Assembly: GCA_001513105.1 (NCBI GenBank)
Contig: LFSH01000103.1
Span: 24,405 to 60,389 of the forward strand
From: Clostridiales bacterium DTU070
GTDB lineage: Bacteria; Bacillota; Clostridia; DSM-8532
Length of the DNA stretch: 35,985 bases
Reading direction: 5' to 3'
Shown here in pieces: positions 23,704-32,716 of the stretch (the first letter of the stretch is position 1; every line of letters starts with the position of its first letter). Below the pieces are notes generated by a model. The model saw only the letters and a list, made by a program, of their open reading frames with translations, searched no databases and was not told the DNA's origin. The position numbers and the translations under genes are program-made.

Positions 23704-24209
23704 GATTCTATCAGCCCTTCCGGGAGCTCAACCTGGATCCTCCTGTTTTCTATATCAACGTTCAAAACAACATTTTTAAGGGCCGGTATAAGTATTTCAC
23801 CGTATTTATCGCCGTTAACAACGTATACGTCATTGCTGCCCGTCTGCAGCACGCTGGTTATTCTGCCCAAAAGAACATCTTTTTCATAAACCTCGCACCC
23901 TTCAAGATCTGCGATGAAATATTCGTCCTCGCCAAGGGGGCGGGCATTTTTTCTGTCAACCTTCAGATAGCAGTTTTTCAGCTCGGCAGCCCCGTCCATG
24001 TCGTTAATACCGTGAAGTTTAATCAATACAAAGTTTTTATGGTATCGTACCTTCTCAACAAAGTATTCGGTGAGCTTGTCATCCTTTTCAACCCATACTA
24101 TCTTCAGGTAATCGAAACGACTTATATCCGAGGTTGACGGGATAACTTTCATTTCTCCCCGAACACCGTGGGTGTTTGTTATTTTTCCGACGGTAAGATA
24201 CTCGACCAA
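23700..24209 (-). CDS. rimM: 16S rRNA processing / 30S maturation factor RimM
   Basis: The 169-aa protein opens with LTVGKITNTHGVRGEMKVIP, the RimM N-terminal beta-barrel signature, and has a PRC-barrel second half (DEYFIADLEGCEVYE, GRITSVLQTGSNDVYVV, ILIPALKNVVLNVDI). RimM binds S19 and helps assemble the 30S head. The start is TTG 24209, 8 bases after GGAGGG. The 3' end overlaps trmD. A hairpin resembling a weak terminator separates it from yajC upstream. Confidence 0.95.
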   Translation of the reverse strand: MVEYLTVGKITNTHGVRGEMKVIPSTSDISRFDYLKIVWVEKDDKLTEYFVEKVRYHKNFVLIKLHGINDMDGAAELKNCYLKVDRKNARPLGEDEYFIADLEGCEVYEKDVLLGRITSVLQTGSNDVYVVNGDKYGEILIPALKNVVLNVDIENRRIQVELPEGLIES

Positions 24210-24230
24210 AACTTATCCCTCCGTCAATAA

Positions 24231-24260
24231 AACCCCGACCTTGCTTGATCGGCCGGGGTT
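24231..24260 (-). terminator. Hairpin between yajC and rimM, terminator or attenuator
   Basis: AACCCCGACC (24231-24240) pairs with GGCCGGGGTT (24251-24260) with one mismatch and a 10-base loop. On the minus strand it is followed by TTATTG only, a short T run, so some read-through into rimM-trmD is likely. Confidence 0.6.
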
Positions 24261-24266
24261 ATCGCA

Positions 24267-24611
24267 TTACTCCGAGATAGGTTTGTCAACTTCCTTTACA
24301 GCCCATTTTTTAACTGTTACCTTGGTTCTTTCGTTTCCGCTTTCAATAGTAAACTCATCGTCTTTAATATTGACAATTTTGCCTGAAATTCCGCCAATGG
24401 TGATTACCTTGTCGCCGACAATGGCATTGTCAATCATGTCACGGGTCTGCTTCTCCCTTTTTCTTTGCGGTCTGATAAGTATAAAGTACATCAGAGCAAA
24501 CATCAGGATCAACGGCCCAAACTGTATCAGAAAAAGATACAAACCGCTTCCTTCAGGTATTTCCGATCCCGCAGCAGCACCTTCTGCAAATGCAGTTAAC
24601 AACCAGTTCAT
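24267..24611 (-). CDS. yajC: Preprotein translocase accessory subunit YajC
   Basis: The 114-aa protein has one membrane helix (about 27-47, LILMFALMYFILIRPQRKRE) followed by the conserved cytoplasmic domain with IVGDKVITIGGISGKIVNI and TIESGNERTKVTVKKWAV. YajC belongs to the SecDF-YajC complex that supports Sec-dependent export. The ATG follows GAAAGGAGATATAAC. It has its own promoter about 80 bases upstream. tgt lies upstream on the same strand, the usual clostridial neighbour, but secD and secF are not adjacent. Confidence 0.95.
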   Translation of the reverse strand: MNWLLTAFAEGAAAGSEIPEGSGLYLFLIQFGPLILMFALMYFILIRPQRKREKQTRDMIDNAIVGDKVITIGGISGKIVNIKDDEFTIESGNERTKVTVKKWAVKEVDKPISE

Positions 24612-24662
24612 GTTATATCTCCTTTCAACAGATATGAAATATTCTTGTATAAAATAAATAAA

Positions 24663-24717
24663 ATGCTTAGTACCGTAAGCATAGAAACATTATACACAAT
24701 TAACATAGCCAATTCAA
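24663..24717 (-). promoter_or_regulatory. Promoter of yajC with a hairpin at the transcript 5' end
   Basis: On the minus strand TTGAAT (24712-24717), a 17-base spacer and a perfect TATAAT (24689-24694). The predicted transcript starts near 24682 and would begin with a 7-bp hairpin, ATGCTTA/TAAGCAT (24663-24682), followed by TTTATTTATTTT. The hairpin may stabilise the mRNA 5' end or act as an early attenuator. Confidence 0.6.
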
Positions 24718-24840
24718 CCATTTATTTCTTTTAGTTTTCCCTGTTTGCCCGGGTTTATATGTTAAGAGTGCCATCTGCTTTCGTAAATATGAAAGTATGC
24801 CGTATTGACCCGGATAAGCATAGTTTATATAAACAGTTTG

Positions 24841-25995
<1,155 letters not shown>

Positions 25996-26031
25996 TTACA
26001 GGTAATTTGTTTTAAATGCTTTGCCTGTATT

Positions 26032-26060
26032 ATATTAGCCCAGATTGTCGATATGGTCAA
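26032..26060 (-). promoter_or_regulatory. Promoter of tgt
   Basis: On the minus strand TTGACC (26055-26060), a 17-base spacer and TAATAT (26032-26037), about 50 bases before the tgt ATG. It shows that tgt is not simply co-transcribed with the genes upstream. Confidence 0.55.
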
Positions 26061-26231
26061 CGCCCAAATTCGGATAAGCTCGATAAGTAAATAAAAAAGA
26101 AAGGCATTGGATTATACCCTTCTTCTTTATCAGCAGATGCATATGTAATCGCCTGCCTGGAAGCCGCCTGCCGCAAGAATGCTTATGATTATCAGAAACA
26201 GTATGTTTCAGCTTCTGCAGGCCGGATGTTT

Positions 26232-26759
26232 TCAGTTGTCGGTAAAGTAATCATTTGAGCCGTTTCCTATCCGCCTGTCCTTAATCAGTATAACCAGCCC
26301 GGCAATAATTAAGCCTACAGGGATTATAAATTTTGAAAGGCCCGATAGTTTGCCTATTGTAAATGTAAAGAAGAACAATGATATACCCGACAGTATTCCA
26401 ACAGGAATCAAAAGTCCCCTTTCCCGGTTTCCGAAATAATACAGTTCAAAAAGCCCTACAGCAGGCGCCAGGATAATCCCAGGCCACATTACGTTATAAA
26501 TATTCCACAGCTCGGAAGTCTGGAAAACAACTCCCAGTGTCAAAAGAATACCTCCCGGTACCAAGAGACCAACGTCTTTTTTGTTGGAGTAATAACCTGC
26601 ATGGAATAACAGTGAAATAAATATCAGGATCATAGGCCAGAATTTCGACAAGAGTTTTCCGATACTCGGTATAATATTGAAAGTACTAAGTATCAGTAAA
26701 GTACCTATGAAAATCAGCGTCATACCCAGGCCAAATTTACTGTTTCTGCCTTTGCTCAT
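26232..26759 (-). CDS. LiaF/DUF5668-like integral membrane protein
   Basis: The 175-aa protein is almost entirely hydrophobic, with six or more short membrane segments grouped in pairs: FGLGMTLIFIGTLLILSTFN, FWPMILIFISLLFHAGYY, GLLVPGGILLTLGVVFQ, MWPGIILAPAVGLFELYYF, and two more after GLLIPVGILSG. The repeated FWP-I-I / G-LLIP-GILL pattern is that of the LiaI-LiaF-like transmembrane region of Firmicutes. The cytoplasmic or extracellular C-terminal domain of LiaF is lacking; only about 12 polar residues remain. GGGAGGT lies 7 bases before ATG 26759; an in-frame start upstream overlaps it. Role unknown, possibly envelope stress. Confidence 0.7.
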   Translation of the reverse strand: MSKGRNSKFGLGMTLIFIGTLLILSTFNIIPSIGKLLSKFWPMILIFISLLFHAGYYSNKKDVGLLVPGGILLTLGVVFQTSELWNIYNVMWPGIILAPAVGLFELYYFGNRERGLLIPVGILSGISLFFFTFTIGKLSGLSKFIIPVGLIIAGLVILIKDRRIGNGSNDYFTDN

Positions 26760-26845
26760 ATTTAAACCTCCCATACGGACAATTTCTATGATAGCATTTT
26801 ATATTACATTTATGAAAAAGCCCTTAGTCCTTCATTAAAATTTAA

Positions 26846-27673
26846 TTAGAATTTCCCGTTCCCGGAAAAAAGTCCGTCCAGCCACTCGATACATAAATCA
26901 ATCCAGCCTGATACATGCGGATATACCCCGATGTTCCCGTTATCGGTTTCCTTGTTGGCTAATGCCAAGCCATGAGGTCCGTATGGATAAATATGCAGCT
27001 CAAAAGGTATTTTGTATTTCTGAAGTGCCCAGGCAAACATCAGGCTGTTCTCTACGGGCACTGACCTGTCTTCAACGGTATGCCAGATAAAGGCCGGCGG
27101 TGTTTTTTCAGAAACCCTGGTCTCGGGCGACATTTCTTCAATGAGCGACTTATCAGCATCAGGTCCCAAAAGGTTTTCCCTTGAACCTTTATGGAAGAAC
27201 TCCTTCATACTGATGACCGGATAGGCAAGAATCATTGCATCAGGCCTGTTTTCACCTATATTAATACCTTCGGTTTCAAGGTAAGGCCTGTCAAAATTAA
27301 CACCGAGACTTGCGGCAAGATGGGCACCAGCAGAAAATCCGCATACAGCTATTTTGTTCCTGTCTATGTTCCATTTATCGGAGTTTTGCCGCAGGATGCA
27401 CATAGCCCTTGAAAGGTCAAGAAGGGGTTTCGGATGTCGGTTTGGTGCCGTTCTGTAATAAAGAACAAAGGCATGGCAGCCTTTTGCCGTAAACTGCATC
27501 GCGATTGGCTCTGCTTCCCTTGCTGAAGTGTAAGCATATCCTCCGCCGGGACAGATTAAAACCGCTCCCCGTTTTTTGTCTCCAGAAAGTATATATGTTT
27601 CAAGATACGGTTCGAATCCGTTGGTCATTTCAGCCGTAATCCCGTCCCAAATCCTTATTTTAAGGTTAATCAT
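26846..27673 (-). CDS. Alpha/beta hydrolase, acetylesterase-like
   Basis: The 275-aa cytoplasmic protein has the oxyanion-hole segment AVLICPGGGYAYTS, a nucleophile elbow GFSAGAH (Ser about 117), an acid region WHTVEDRSVPVEN and the catalytic His in YPYGPHGLAL. The order and spacing match the BD-FAE/Axe-type carbohydrate esterases of clostridia, some of which remove acetyl groups from xylo-oligosaccharides. There is no signal peptide, so the substrate would be imported oligosaccharides or other small esters. ATG 27673 is 7 bases after a GGGGGGA run. It lies 22 bases downstream of queA and may be read from the same transcript. Confidence 0.88.
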   Translation of the reverse strand: MINLKIRIWDGITAEMTNGFEPYLETYILSGDKKRGAVLICPGGGYAYTSAREAEPIAMQFTAKGCHAFVLYYRTAPNRHPKPLLDLSRAMCILRQNSDKWNIDRNKIAVCGFSAGAHLAASLGVNFDRPYLETEGINIGENRPDAMILAYPVISMKEFFHKGSRENLLGPDADKSLIEEMSPETRVSEKTPPAFIWHTVEDRSVPVENSLMFAWALQKYKIPFELHIYPYGPHGLALANKETDNGNIGVYPHVSGWIDLCIEWLDGLFSGNGKF

Positions 27674-27695
27674 TTTTATTCCCCCCGGTTTAGTC

Positions 27696-28721
27696 TTATA
27701 TAATAAACATTGCATCCCCGAAGCTGAAAAAACGGTATTTCATTTCTATTGCCTCTTTATACGCGGCAAGAATATTCTCCCTGCCTGCAAAGGCACTGAC
27801 AAGCATTAACAGCGTCGACTCGGGCAGGTGAAAATTGGTGATAAGCCCGTCAATAGCCTTGAACCTGTAGCCCGGGTATATAAAAATATCGGTTTCGCCT
27901 TCGGCCGGTTTAACCGTTCCATCCTCCGCAGCAACCGATTCCAGCACCCTGCAGCTTGTTGTACCGACAGCAATCACCCTCCTGTTTTCTTTTTTGGCTT
28001 CGTTTATTATGTCACAGGCTTCCTTGCCGATTTTAAAATATTCCGAGTGCATTTTGTGTTCCTCGATGGTTTCGGTTTTTACGGGTCTGAACGTCCCAAT
28101 ACCTACATGCAGTGTTAATTCAGCGAATTTTACCCCTTTATTTTTCAGTTCATCAATAAGTTCCCCGGTAAAGTGAAGACCGGCTGTGGGTGCGGCGGCA
28201 GAACCATTGTATTTCGAATACACCGTCTGGTACCGCTCCCTGTCGTTAAGTTTTTCGGTTATATACGGAGGCAGCGGAACAATGCCGACCCTGTCGAGCA
28301 CTTCTTCAAAGACACCGCTGTAATAAAACCTGACAAGGCGGTTCCCGCCGTCAATTATTTTCAATATTTCGGCCTTCAGCAGATTATCGCCGAATACAAA
28401 TCTTGTCCCGACCTTTGCCCTTTTCCCGGGTTTTAAAAGGACCTCCCATACGTCCTTATCATGTTTCTTAAGAAGCACAAACTCGATTTTTCCGCCCGTA
28501 TCCTCCCTCAAGCCCAAAAGGCGGGCCGGGATAACCCGTGTATTGTTTATTACGAGGCAGTCTCCGGGATTTAAAAGGTTTTTTATATCATAAAAATGCA
28601 GATGCGTTGTTTTTCCCGTTGCCCTGTCGAGCAGCAGCAGCCTTGACATGTCCCTTTTCTGCAGAGGGCTTTGAGCAATCAGTTCCTTAGGTAAATCATA
28701 ATAAAAATCCTTAAGTTGCAT
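27696..28721 (-). CDS. queA: S-adenosylmethionine:tRNA ribosyltransferase-isomerase
   Basis: The 341-aa enzyme builds epoxyqueuosine at position 34 of tRNA, using the ribosyl group of S-adenosylmethionine on preQ1-tRNA. Signatures: [20 protein letters not shown] at the start, [35 protein letters not shown] (the central active-site motif), [11 protein letters not shown] and the C-terminal [20 protein letters not shown]. Length is typical. An AAGGAAA site precedes the ATG. With tgt 1.7 kb further on it forms a loosely clustered queuosine pair. ruvB, a common partner, is not in the window upstream. Confidence 0.97.
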   Translation of the reverse strand: MQLKDFYYDLPKELIAQSPLQKRDMSRLLLLDRATGKTTHLHFYDIKNLLNPGDCLVINNTRVIPARLLGLREDTGGKIEFVLLKKHDKDVWEVLLKPGKRAKVGTRFVFGDNLLKAEILKIIDGGNRLVRFYYSGVFEEVLDRVGIVPLPPYITEKLNDRERYQTVYSKYNGSAAAPTAGLHFTGELIDELKNKGVKFAELTLHVGIGTFRPVKTETIEEHKMHSEYFKIGKEACDIINEAKKENRRVIAVGTTSCRVLESVAAEDGTVKPAEGETDIFIYPGYRFKAIDGLITNFHLPESTLLMLVSAFAGRENILAAYKEAIEMKYRFFSFGDAMFII

Positions 28722-28934
28722 AATTTATCATTTCCTTTTTCAAATTCAGCCAAAACTTACCGTACGATAAACCGGTGTCTAATAACATGCAGTTTCCTTA
28801 AGTTTATTCTTAAATCATTGATGAATCAAACCGGTAAACGGCAGTATAAAAGTGTTCATCACCGTATCCTGATGATGACATAAGCTATAATACAGAAATT
28901 TTGCAGGCTGTACAAGGGGAAAGTTAACAAAAAA

Positions 28935-29648
28935 TCAGTCCCTGATTATATATTTACTGATTATTTCATGTTCAAGGTCATATAACTGCCTGTTGCTGAT
29001 ACTGCGCTCTTCGAAAGGCACGGGATTTTTTATTTCCCTCAGTATAACTGTGGGTTTGTCCGAAAGAATATATATCTTATCCGAAAGCAGAAGGGCTTCC
29101 TGTACATTGTGGGTAACCAGGATTACCAGGGGTTTTTGCTTTATCCATAAATCCCTGAACAGGTTTATCATCTGCCCCTGCCTTTTCAGATCGAGGGACT
29201 GAAAGGGTTCATCCATTAACAGGATATCGGTTTGGATAATAAAAGCTCTTGCCATTGAAAGGCGCTGACACATTCCTCCGCTTAATTCGGAAGGCAGATG
29301 GTCTTCATACCCTTTAAGGCCCACAAGTTCAAGCATATCAAAACACAGCGCCTTTTTTTCCGCTTTGCCCATACTGTCGGGAAGAACCAGTTCAAGGTTT
29401 TTCCATGCGCTTTTCCACGGCAGGAGCCTTGGCTCCTGGAAAATAAAAGACAGCCTCTTTCCGTCTACACCTGTAATACTTCCCGAATCTGCGCTGATTA
29501 AACCGGCCGCTGTTTTAAGGAGTGTAGTTTTCCCGCAGCCCGACGGACCTAAAACAGCGGTAACTGATTTTTCTTCAAACTCCATATTTATGTTTTCCAG
29601 GACAACTTCGCCGTTAAAACTCTTATTAATGTCCGAAAGCCTAATCAT
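28935..29648 (-). CDS. ABC transporter ATP-binding protein, NitT/TauT family
   Basis: The 237-aa ATPase shows Walker A GPSGCGKTT (34-42), the Q-loop FIFQEPRLLPWKSAWKN, signature LSGGMCQRLSMARA, Walker B DILLMDEPFQSLD and the switch His in VTHNVQEAL. The EPRLLPW motif after the Q-loop is characteristic of the nitrate/taurine/sulfonate importer subfamily. It energises uptake with the permease next to it, whose 3' end it overlaps by 8 bases, so the two are translationally coupled. Order in the operon: binding protein, permease, ATPase. Substrate cannot be read from this subunit. Confidence 0.93.
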   Translation of the reverse strand: MIRLSDINKSFNGEVVLENINMEFEEKSVTAVLGPSGCGKTTLLKTAAGLISADSGSITGVDGKRLSFIFQEPRLLPWKSAWKNLELVLPDSMGKAEKKALCFDMLELVGLKGYEDHLPSELSGGMCQRLSMARAFIIQTDILLMDEPFQSLDLKRQGQMINLFRDLWIKQKPLVILVTHNVQEALLLSDKIYILSDKPTVILREIKNPVPFEERSISNRQLYDLEHEIISKYIIRD

Positions 29649-30387
29649 TTTGGGTTTTCTCCCTGAAAATTATTTTTATAAGCAGGTCAAAGATAATGGA
29701 AACCGCTGCCACAATCAGTGCCCATGCAAAAATTCCCGCAAGATCAATCCCGATCTTGTGCATATACATCTGGGCTCCTATGGTCCTGTGGTTTACAAAG
29801 TTGAAAACCTCGGCAGTGACCATAACCTTGAAATTCAGTCCCAGTGCAGAACGTGAACCTGCAATAATATAGGATTTCAGCGAAGGAATATATATGTTTC
29901 GTATGATTTTTGCGTTGCTGAACCTGTAAACACGGGCCATTTCGATAAGTTTCACATCTACATTCCGAAGTCCCTCGGAAATGTTTGTATACAGTACAGG
30001 AAACACGACAAAATAGCATATGATAACCGGCGTATATGATAAAGGCAGCAGTAAAAGTGCCGTCAGTATTATTGCAACGGTCGGAATGGATCTTATGAAT
30101 CCTGTTATAAATTCCATCAGCCTGTATATGAACGGAACAAGCCTGCTTATTATTCCAAGGAGCAGCGCAGGCAGGAAGGCCAGGGCAAAACTCAGCAATA
30201 CTGCTTTTATTGTGTTGAAAACAGTGGGCAGAAAATAGGAACTGCCAATTATTGAATACAAAGAAACCAACACTTCATAAGGGGAAGGAAATATCATGGA
30301 TTTCCTTCCCAGCGACAGAAAATGCCATAAGGCAATAAAAGAAATTATAAAAATTATAAGAAGTAAGGTTTGGAGCCATTTTTTCAC
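29641..30387 (-). CDS. ABC transporter permease, NitT/TauT family
   Basis: The 248-aa protein has six predicted membrane helices and the BPD-type cytoplasmic EAA-like loop (about 150-175, DVKLIEMARVYRFSNAKIIR, then NIYIPSLKSYIIAG). The N-terminus, with WHFLSLGRKSMIFPSPYEVL, is typical of SsuC/TauC-like permeases. It forms the membrane channel with the overlapping ATPase and receives substrate from the lipoprotein encoded upstream with a 32-base gap. An atypical point is the short N-terminal region, without the extra leader seen in some nitrate permeases. Confidence 0.92.
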   Translation of the reverse strand: MKKWLQTLLLIIFIISFIALWHFLSLGRKSMIFPSPYEVLVSLYSIIGSSYFLPTVFNTIKAVLLSFALAFLPALLLGIISRLVPFIYRLMEFITGFIRSIPTVAIILTALLLLPLSYTPVIICYFVVFPVLYTNISEGLRNVDVKLIEMARVYRFSNAKIIRNIYIPSLKSYIIAGSRSALGLNFKVMVTAEVFNFVNHRTIGAQMYMHKIGIDLAGIFAWALIVAAVSIIFDLLIKIIFREKTQND

Positions 30388-30419
30388 GTATACTACCTGC
30401 TTTTTGCAAAATTTTTTAT

Positions 30420-31412
30420 TTAATCTGCCGCATAGTAAAGCTCGTCATCGGGTATCTTTCCGCCTATAGTATCGGGATTGAAATCGTACATTATTTCAAA
30501 AAGCCTGTTAAGTTCTTCTTTGACATCAGCAGCATATTCATGCCTTATATTGTTGCCCGGCATTGATTTTTCAACAATATCGGCAGCAAGTCCCAGTTCA
30601 AGTTCTTCAGCAATTGCACCGGCTTCCGCGGGATTTTCATTTATCCAGTCCATTCCAGCTGCCAGAACCTTGAGGTAGTCTTTTACCAGCCCGGGATCGG
30701 AATTTATAAGGTCCTCCTTTACAAGTATACCTGCCTGGGGATACCCCTGCAATGAACCGAACGCCTTGTTCCATTCTTCCTGCAGGTCAAGGAATACATT
30801 TGTATCGGGCTTTTTTGCCTTTACTGTTGTTAAAACCGGCTCGGGCAGCATGGATATCTTTGCGTTCCCGTTAAGGAAGTTCGGTGCCAATTCAGTTGCG
30901 CCCGAAAGATATACCAGGTTCACATCCTCATCAGGATCAAGCCCGTTTGCTTTTAGAAGCGTTCTTAATACTATATCGGGAACCAGGCCTTTACCCATAA
31001 GGTATACATCCTGACCCTTAAGTGCTTCCCATCCTTCTATGTTTTCGGATGAAGCAATGTAAAGGTTGCCCCATGTAATAACAGAAGCCAGTTTATACGG
31101 CACGTTTTTCTGATAAAGCTGGGCGGCCAGGTTTACGGGTACTACCGCAAAATCTGCTTCTTTTGAAGTTATGCGGGCTACAATCAAATCAGTCGTAGGA
31201 ACAACTTCATATTGTATTGTTGTTCCGTTAAGTTCAGTTGTGTCCTTCATTGCCTTTGAGATGCTTACAGCCGTTGCACCCGCCGGCGCTGCAACTTTGA
31301 TCTGTTCGGTTTTCACACCGTTGTCCTGCCCGGTCAGATTGCCTGCTGTGCAGGCCGACAGGAATAACACAAGCAGCATTAATGCGACTGGAATAAAAAC
31401 TCTTTTCTTCAT
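30420..31412 (-). CDS. ABC transporter substrate-binding lipoprotein, NitT/TauT-like
   Basis: The 330-aa protein has a lipoprotein signal (MKKRVFIPVA, lipobox LSAC with Cys21) and a type II periplasmic-binding-protein fold. Features include IKVAAPAGATAVSISKAM after the leader, EVVPTTDLIVARITSKEADF, VPVNLAAQLYQK, and NGNAKISMLPEPVLTTVKAK, the layout of NMT1/SsuA-like binding proteins. Substrates of the family include sulfonates, nitrate, HMP-type thiamine precursors and purine derivatives, and the sequence alone does not decide. First gene of the operon, preceded by GGAGG and by a structured leader with a terminator, so transport is probably controlled by attenuation. Confidence 0.88.
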   Translation of the reverse strand: MKKRVFIPVALMLLVLFLSACTAGNLTGQDNGVKTEQIKVAAPAGATAVSISKAMKDTTELNGTTIQYEVVPTTDLIVARITSKEADFAVVPVNLAAQLYQKNVPYKLASVITWGNLYIASSENIEGWEALKGQDVYLMGKGLVPDIVLRTLLKANGLDPDEDVNLVYLSGATELAPNFLNGNAKISMLPEPVLTTVKAKKPDTNVFLDLQEEWNKAFGSLQGYPQAGILVKEDLINSDPGLVKDYLKVLAAGMDWINENPAEAGAIAEELELGLAADIVEKSMPGNNIRHEYAADVKEELNRLFEIMYDFNPDTIGGKIPDDELYYAAD

Positions 31413-31428
31413 AGTATCAAACCTCCAT

Positions 31429-31545
31429 AAAAAAAACCCTCCTGAACCGAAGGGCGCGATTGATTACCTTCCCCTCCTCACGGATTTCTCCATGAATTCA
31501 GGTTTGTAATATAGAAATCCTTGCTGTAATTGAACCAATTACAGC
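31429..31545 (-). promoter_or_regulatory. Structured 5' leader with terminator/antiterminator, candidate riboswitch or attenuator
   Basis: On the minus strand, three elements precede the binding-protein gene. First, a 10-bp hairpin GCTGTAATTG/CAATTACAGC (31523-31545). Second, a long hairpin closed by GGATTTCT/AGAAATCC (31482-31520) whose loop contains CCTGAA. Third, a terminator CCCTTC/GGAGGG (31437-31454) followed by eight T. The GAAGG before it (about 31468-31472) can pair with CCTTC of the terminator and so form an antiterminator, and the CCTGAA loop can pair with TTCAGG inside the terminator. I do not recognise any known riboswitch consensus here (TPP, SAM, FMN, cobalamin, T-box, purine were considered). 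Confidence 0.65.
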
Positions 31546-31573
31546 TCAGATGTCTATTCAATTGTTTGTTATT

Positions 31574-31603
31574 ATTTTAACATATACTGCAATACAAATA
31601 CAA
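31574..31603 (-). promoter_or_regulatory. Promoter of the ABC transporter operon
   Basis: On the minus strand TTGTAT (31598-31603), an 18-base spacer and TG-T-TAAAAT (TAAAAT at 31574-31579), an extended -10. The transcript would start near 31567 and include the whole structured leader. Confidence 0.5.
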
Positions 31604-31658
31604 CCCTCTGTTTATACCGCCAGTTCCGGAATTCCGTCATGAAACCATGCGCATAATA

Positions 31659-31682
31659 AAACAGGTATATCCATACCTGTTT
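31659..31682 (-). terminator. Terminator after the GntR-type regulator gene
   Basis: AAACAGGTAT (31659-31668) pairs perfectly with ATACCTGTTT (31673-31682) around a 4-base loop. On the minus strand TATTAT follows the stem, giving a modest T-rich tail. Confidence 0.65.
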
Positions 31683-31694
31683 CTATATCTTCCA

Positions 31695-32435
31695 CTATTT
31701 ATGATTTTCAAACATAAGCCTGCACTTATCCGCCCTGTATTTTGATTCTATGTACTCAACCGCCTGTCCGCTTTTTGAGTAGAGGACATTATATACCTTT
31801 ATCAGGGCCTGACCGGGCTGGACCTGCAGCTGAGGAGCATCTACGGCGTTTGAAAAGTCAACCTCAAGGGTGCTTTTTGATGTGTACGGAACCAGGGGAT
31901 ATTTTCCCCTCAGAATTTCATAGGAAGGCTTTTTATTCCTGATATCCTCCCCTATGTCCGGAAAAAGGCTTTCAGGAATATATGAGGTGTTTACAGAAAA
32001 CACTTCACCGTTGCTTACATTCAGATAAGTTATGCATGTAAACTGAGCATTGTCGCTCTTAAGACTGAATATTTCCGTCAATTTGGCAACATCCCTTGCA
32101 GTTACCGAGGTTATTGAAAGAATTTCCTTTTTATCAGGTTCAAGACTGTCAAGGATTGAATCCGTAAAGCCGGTATAGTTTTTTATATTAATGCTGGATT
32201 TCCGTTTTGATACGAATGTCCCTTTACCCTTCAACTTATACAAATGCCCGTTGTTTGTCAGTTCATTAATGGCTTGCCTTACTGTAGGCCGGCTGATGTT
32301 GTATTGCTCGCACAGATCCTGCTCGGAGGGGATTTTTGTATCTTCCTTGTACTCACCTTTTTCTATCTTTTCCAGGATAATGTTTTTAAGCTGACAATAC
32401 AATGGCACATTACTGTATCTGTTTATGTTTGCCAC
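31695..32435 (-). CDS. GntR-family transcriptional regulator (HutC/UTRA type)
   Basis: The 246-aa protein has an N-terminal winged helix (about 8-75: VPLYCQLKNIILEKIEKGEY, KIPSEQDLCEQYNISRPTVR, GHLYKLKGKGTFVS), the GntR hallmark, and a C-terminal UTRA effector-binding domain (about 95-240). Typical UTRA features are SVNTSYIPESLFPDI and the end segment ALIKVYNVLYSKSGQAVEYI. UTRA regulators respond to small molecules such as sugar phosphates, histidine derivatives or phosphonates. The start is GTG 32435. It lies just upstream of the ABC operon in the same orientation, each with its own promoter and terminator, so control of the transporter is plausible but no operator was identified. Confidence 0.9.
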   Translation of the reverse strand: MANINRYSNVPLYCQLKNIILEKIEKGEYKEDTKIPSEQDLCEQYNISRPTVRQAINELTNNGHLYKLKGKGTFVSKRKSSINIKNYTGFTDSILDSLEPDKKEILSITSVTARDVAKLTEIFSLKSDNAQFTCITYLNVSNGEVFSVNTSYIPESLFPDIGEDIRNKKPSYEILRGKYPLVPYTSKSTLEVDFSNAVDAPQLQVQPGQALIKVYNVLYSKSGQAVEYIESKYRADKCRLMFENHK

Positions 32436-32716
32436 ACCTTATACCCCCAGTTCCTTTATTTTTATCTAAGATATAAGCCTGTTGCCAGGCATATAAAGAA
32501 ATTTCCCTGCAACTCCAACACAGCCATGACTATTAATACCGAACAGAATTTGCTGCCAGCCTTCTAATAAATCATTTAAAGGAATTATGTGGCTGTAATA
32601 ATGTTATTATGTTCTTACATCTTAACCGTTTTGAATAAAAAAATCAAGTATTATAAGCAAAAAAACAGCGCGATAAAATAGTACTTTAGTCCCATAATAA
32701 TAAACATCTGCAAAAA

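Noticed and set aside
31429-31545. Known riboswitch classes for the ABC leader (TPP, SAM, cobalamin, T-box, purine)
   Set aside because: None of their invariant cores (for example TPP CTGAGA, T-box AGGGTGG-ACCGCG) is present; kept as an unassigned leader.
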